Part shown: positions 61,384 to 64,000 of the stretch, piece by piece
Numbering within the stretch: the stretch's first letter is position 1
Layout of the letters: every line of letters begins with the position of its first letter
Source: Roseimaritima ulvae
Lineage (GTDB): Bacteria; Planctomycetota; Planctomycetia; Pirellulales; Pirellulaceae
Direction of reading: 5' to 3'
Assembly (NCBI RefSeq): GCF_008065135.1
Contig: NZ_CP042914.1
Location: 6,863,404-6,927,403, forward strand
Length of the DNA stretch: 64,000 bases
Translations under genes and position numbers: made by a program
The notes under the pieces: model-generated
Database searches by the model: none
Seen by the model: only the letters and a program-made list of their open reading frames with translations
What the model was told of the DNA's origin: nothing

Positions 61384-62715
61384 TCAGGCCGCCCTATTTG
61401 TCGATGATGCTTGCAAAGTTGCCACTGGCCGTCCTTCCCCCGGTCGGTGCCCATTGCCAGGTTTTGCCGCCGCTCGCAGGCGGAAGCATTTCTGCAGACA
61501 TTTGCGTAAAGCTTTCCCGAGGAGGTAGCCGCATAAATTCCGATATGGCGAAACGTCTCGCCACATCAGCATCGGGTCGTTTCGCCGCTTGCCGGCCAGC
61601 GGCTGCCACCAATGCTTAGCAAACCCGCTAGCCCACAAAACTGGACGGACACTTGCCGTGGCGCGGAGACTGTCGACGAGATGAGGAAGATGTCGACACC
61701 AAACCCAGGGTTCTGATGGTATCGATACATCAGGCAGCTCCAATTTCAGTTCTGGGCACATATCACTGATCGCCGCCGCTGGCAAATTACAGCCCATTCT
61801 CGTAGCGGCAAAGTTCAGCATACACGCTCGCGGATTGATCTCGATCAAGTACGGCGTGTTTCGGGGCCCCGAAAGCTTAAATTCGATATCAAAAAATCCA
61901 TGAAATCCCAGCTTGCCAAGGATCGATTTGGTAAGCCGCAGAAGTTCCGCGTCACAGGCTTCGATCTGGGCAACATTTCCGCACCCCAAAAAGCCTTCCG
62001 TTTGAGACAACTTGCGATACTGACTTGCCAATATGTTGCCGCCGCGATCCACGTACCCCTGCAAGGAAACCAATGACGTCACCGGTCCTGCAATAAACTC
62101 TTCCGCCAGAATATCGCAACTGGGGCCCTGACTGCCGCGGGCATCCGCCCAAGCCAAAAAGTCGGGGACGGTTTCAAACAGTTCATAAAAACTGAACCCG
62201 AGCGCGGTTTGATTATCGCCCTTCGTTGTCGGCTTAACGACGATCGGAAAGGACATGCCTTCCACCACCCGCTGGTACGCTGGCCAACTGTCTCCCTTGC
62301 CGTATCCGATCGCCTTGGCGGTACATACCCGCTGTTGCTGACACCACTGCTTGAAGCGAGTCTTGTCAGCACATAACAATGCCGCCTGTGGATTGGCACA
62401 GGGGATCACCACACCTGCACGCTGGTACCGATCGGAATGCTCCAGACAATCCACCAGCCAGCGTTCATCGGTTGGAAACAGGACGACGGGGTTGGGCAGT
62501 TGCTCCACCCATGTCAGTAGCGCCGCTCGCTTGGCTTCAAAGGTCAGCGCACTGGATACCAACTGGCGATCGTGAAACAGCCTGGACTTTTCTAGTAGCG
62601 GGGCCGCCGAGTCATCGAACCCATAGCAGGGAACCCCAACCGCATGCAGGCTGCGTGCCAATCCGTGGGCATTGTAGCCGGAGCCAATTATCAGAGCCGA
62701 TACATTAGACATCAT
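61384..62715 (-). CDS. ATP-grasp carboxylate-amine ligase-like protein
   Basis: A protein of 443 residues. A Rossmann-like N terminus (ALIIGSGYNAHGLARSLH), a central lid region (SFPIVVKPTTKGDN with the ATP-binding Lys) and the catalytic FFDIEFKLSG...YLIEINPRACM metal site identify the ATP-grasp superfamily. Such enzymes ligate a carboxylate to an amine through an acyl phosphate. In this locus it may attach an amino acid to a sugar. It overlaps the upstream gene by 11 bases and ends TNRAA. Confidence 0.85.
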   Translation of the reverse strand: MMSNVSALIIGSGYNAHGLARSLHAVGVPCYGFDDSAAPLLEKSRLFHDRQLVSSALTFEAKRAALLTWVEQLPNPVVLFPTDERWLVDCLEHSDRYQRAGVVIPCANPQAALLCADKTRFKQWCQQQRVCTAKAIGYGKGDSWPAYQRVVEGMSFPIVVKPTTKGDNQTALGFSFYELFETVPDFLAWADARGSQGPSCDILAEEFIAGPVTSLVSLQGYVDRGGNILASQYRKLSQTEGFLGCGNVAQIEACDAELLRLTKSILGKLGFHGFFDIEFKLSGPRNTPYLIEINPRACMLNFAATRMGCNLPAAAISDMCPELKLELPDVSIPSEPWVWCRHLPHLVDSLRATASVRPVLWASGFAKHWWQPLAGKRRNDPMLMWRDVSPYRNLCGYLLGKALRKCLQKCFRLRAAAKPGNGHRPGEGRPVATLQASSTNRAA

Positions 62716-63721
62716 CAAAACCTTTGTTATGCATCACAATCAGGTTGGGCCTCAAACTGGTCACGCGATCATGAAATACGGCGTAAGGAGGCTTAACCCG
62801 ATTTGGCAACGTTCCTGGCGCAGAGTCAATAATCAAATACGGACTCGATGTCCTGAATGGCAGTTCGCGAACCGCCAAATCTGAATCCGCCAATCGGGTT
62901 CGCTGCTGCACCAATCGGTCGACCGCGTCCATCCCTAAGACGGCCAGTACCAGTTGCAGTTTCGATGGCTGCCGAGCGACCAAGTCAAAGGGAAATCGCT
63001 CGCACGTTGAATATTCAAACGTTCTTGGTGGCTGTACTTGAGCGTCGCGTGAGGAGCGAAACAGCGAGCGTACCAGGGCCCGCGAGGCTTTGCGGCCATA
63101 GTAGTAATACAGGCAGCCCGACTCGCGCAGCGATGGTGAGGGCGAAGAAAAGTTCAGCGGTTGCGGAGACAGAATCCCGCCCCCCATCGCTCCTGGAAAG
63201 CTCTTGTCGTTGAAACTCAACACCGCGCTCAACTGGCTTGCGAATCCTGATGGAATCCTGTGTCGCAACGTGACGTCCTGACAGATATCCAACAATACGT
63301 GGACGCCTGACGCCAACAACCTCCGCCGCACCGATGCTTCGTTTAAAACATCGAGGCCGCCCGCAGATCCATAGATACTAGCGAACACCATAATCGCAGC
63401 GTGCGGGTCCGCAATCGCCAGATCCAGGGCTTTCCGATCGGGATTGAAATTCTCGTCGGTCGCGTAAGAGACTGTTTCAAAACCAGCTTCGCGAAGCGCC
63501 CTTTCGACAACATTACAAATGTAATCAGGAACGTAGGCTTTACGACGATCCGTGTTCTGCCTCAGTTGTTGCGCTAGCTGTAGGATCGCGGTGCGTCCTG
63601 AAAACGTTGGCGTGAACACCAGCGAATCCGTATCGACCCGCTTGCGCAACCGGTTGACCAAGGCACGATGGCTACACAGATGCAGCCATAGAAAACGGAG
63701 CATGGCGACCACGGATGTCAT
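62705..63721 (-). CDS. DegT/AHBA-like PLP enzyme
   Basis: A protein of 338 residues. The aminotransferase fold is seen in TPTFSGRTAILQLAQQL, VPDYICNVVERALREAGFETV, LDICQDVT in place of the usual ED(A/S)AQ, and the candidate PLP Lys in SFNDKSFPGAMGGG. The family resemblance is to the AHBA synthase/perosamine-type group, but the N-terminal half is divergent. ATG at 63721 lies two bases after the upstream stop. The substrate is unknown; a second DegT gene lies in the same locus at 47608. Confidence 0.78.
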   Translation of the reverse strand: MTSVVAMLRFLWLHLCSHRALVNRLRKRVDTDSLVFTPTFSGRTAILQLAQQLRQNTDRRKAYVPDYICNVVERALREAGFETVSYATDENFNPDRKALDLAIADPHAAIMVFASIYGSAGGLDVLNEASVRRRLLASGVHVLLDICQDVTLRHRIPSGFASQLSAVLSFNDKSFPGAMGGGILSPQPLNFSSPSPSLRESGCLYYYYGRKASRALVRSLFRSSRDAQVQPPRTFEYSTCERFPFDLVARQPSKLQLVLAVLGMDAVDRLVQQRTRLADSDLAVRELPFRTSSPYLIIDSAPGTLPNRVKPPYAVFHDRVTSLRPNLIVMHNKGFDDV

Positions 63722-63723
63722 GG

Positions 63724-64000
63724 CTACGCTTGGTTTCGACGAAACACGAGGACCTTGTAGTCTGCCCAGGCATGCGCCCCGAGCCGATGAAGCCATTTCT
63801 CCCCTGCCGCGAATCGCTTGGCGATCGTCGTGTCATCATAGGGTGAGTTAGCGAGCCATTCGCGGTATGGCCAAAACAGCACGCCGCTGCGAAAGGTCAA
63901 TTTCAACCCCAACTCAGAAAAAGCGTCGACGACTTGCTTGGATGAAAACCACGCACGTGACATCCACTTGTTGCGATGAAAGGGATCGATCATCAGGATC
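63724..64000 (-). CDS. Probable SAM-dependent methyltransferase, partial (C-terminal end)
   Basis: The frame enters from the right edge of the window and about 91 residues are visible. The stretch ILMIDPFHRNKWMSRAWFS followed by LGLKLTFRSGVLFWPYR and WADYKVLVFRR resembles the last strands of class I SAM methyltransferases. The SAM-binding motif itself would lie outside the window, so the call is tentative. It is the first visible gene of the minus-strand locus. Confidence 0.55.
   Translation of the reverse strand, partial: ILMIDPFHRNKWMSRAWFSSKQVVDAFSELGLKLTFRSGVLFWPYREWLANSPYDDTTIAKRFAAGEKWLHRLGAHAWADYKVLVFRRNQA

Noticed and set aside
1-64000. tRNA or rRNA genes
   Set aside because: No cloverleaf with a TTCGANTC-type T arm and no rRNA core sequence was noticed on either strand, although a covariance scan was not possible.

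Overview
The window looks like a chromosomal segment of a planctomycete, most like the Pirellulales/Rhodopirellula group. The reasons are the PSCyt1/DUF1549-DUF1553 cytochrome-like proteins (two loci), a DUF1501 protein with a Tat-type leader, a secreted protein with the planctomycete N-terminal LExLExRxML motif, an ECF sigma/anti-sigma operon, scattered genes in small operons, and dense short palindromic intergenic repeats. This assignment is inference from gene content; no rRNA or marker search was possible.

Layout. 1-2792 (minus): ECF sigma factor, membrane anti-sigma-like protein, secreted coiled-coil protein and a partial DUF1549-type cytochrome protein. 3236-8437: housekeeping metabolism (ROK kinase, xylose isomerase, SDR, pyruvate kinase). 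8524-10672: group II intron with its reverse transcriptase. 10795-14707: DUF1549/1553 plus DUF1501 pair. 14945-16472: IS4-family element, followed by a 260-bp tandem duplication and a heptamer array. 17191-21694: flhA, flhF, a small membrane protein and fliA. 21901-31592: mixed housekeeping genes (NYN protein, nrnA-like, ribF, larB, argG, dtd, CvpA-like), interrupted by an ISL3 element. 31608-33136: an IS4/IS50-like element. 33347-44942: dgt, a DUF3127 protein, accA, a protein kinase, a glycosyltransferase, a decayed gene, truA, a prolyl oligopeptidase and a secreted CAP protein. 45029-64000 (all minus): a 19-gene exopolysaccharide/O-antigen locus carrying a complete fnlA-fnlB-fnlC type route to UDP-L-FucNAc, a WbuB-like transferase, a Wzy-like polymerase, an initiating sugar transferase, a split transketolase, two DegT/AHBA-like aminotransferase-fold proteins, an ATP-grasp ligase, a deacetylase-like protein and methyltransferases.

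Three observations stand out. First, intergenic regions carry a superfamily of GTAG-headed hairpins whose stems vary with compensating changes while the loop and head stay fixed; this is the architecture of REP elements. Second, all four mobile elements in the window, of three or four unrelated types, sit at the centre of such palindromes, with target duplications or rejoined flanks that restore the hairpin. Third, 11 of 19 proteins of the polysaccharide locus end in Ala-Ala, against about 1 in 33 elsewhere in the window, which resembles a C-terminal protease tag or another shared sorting or turnover signal.
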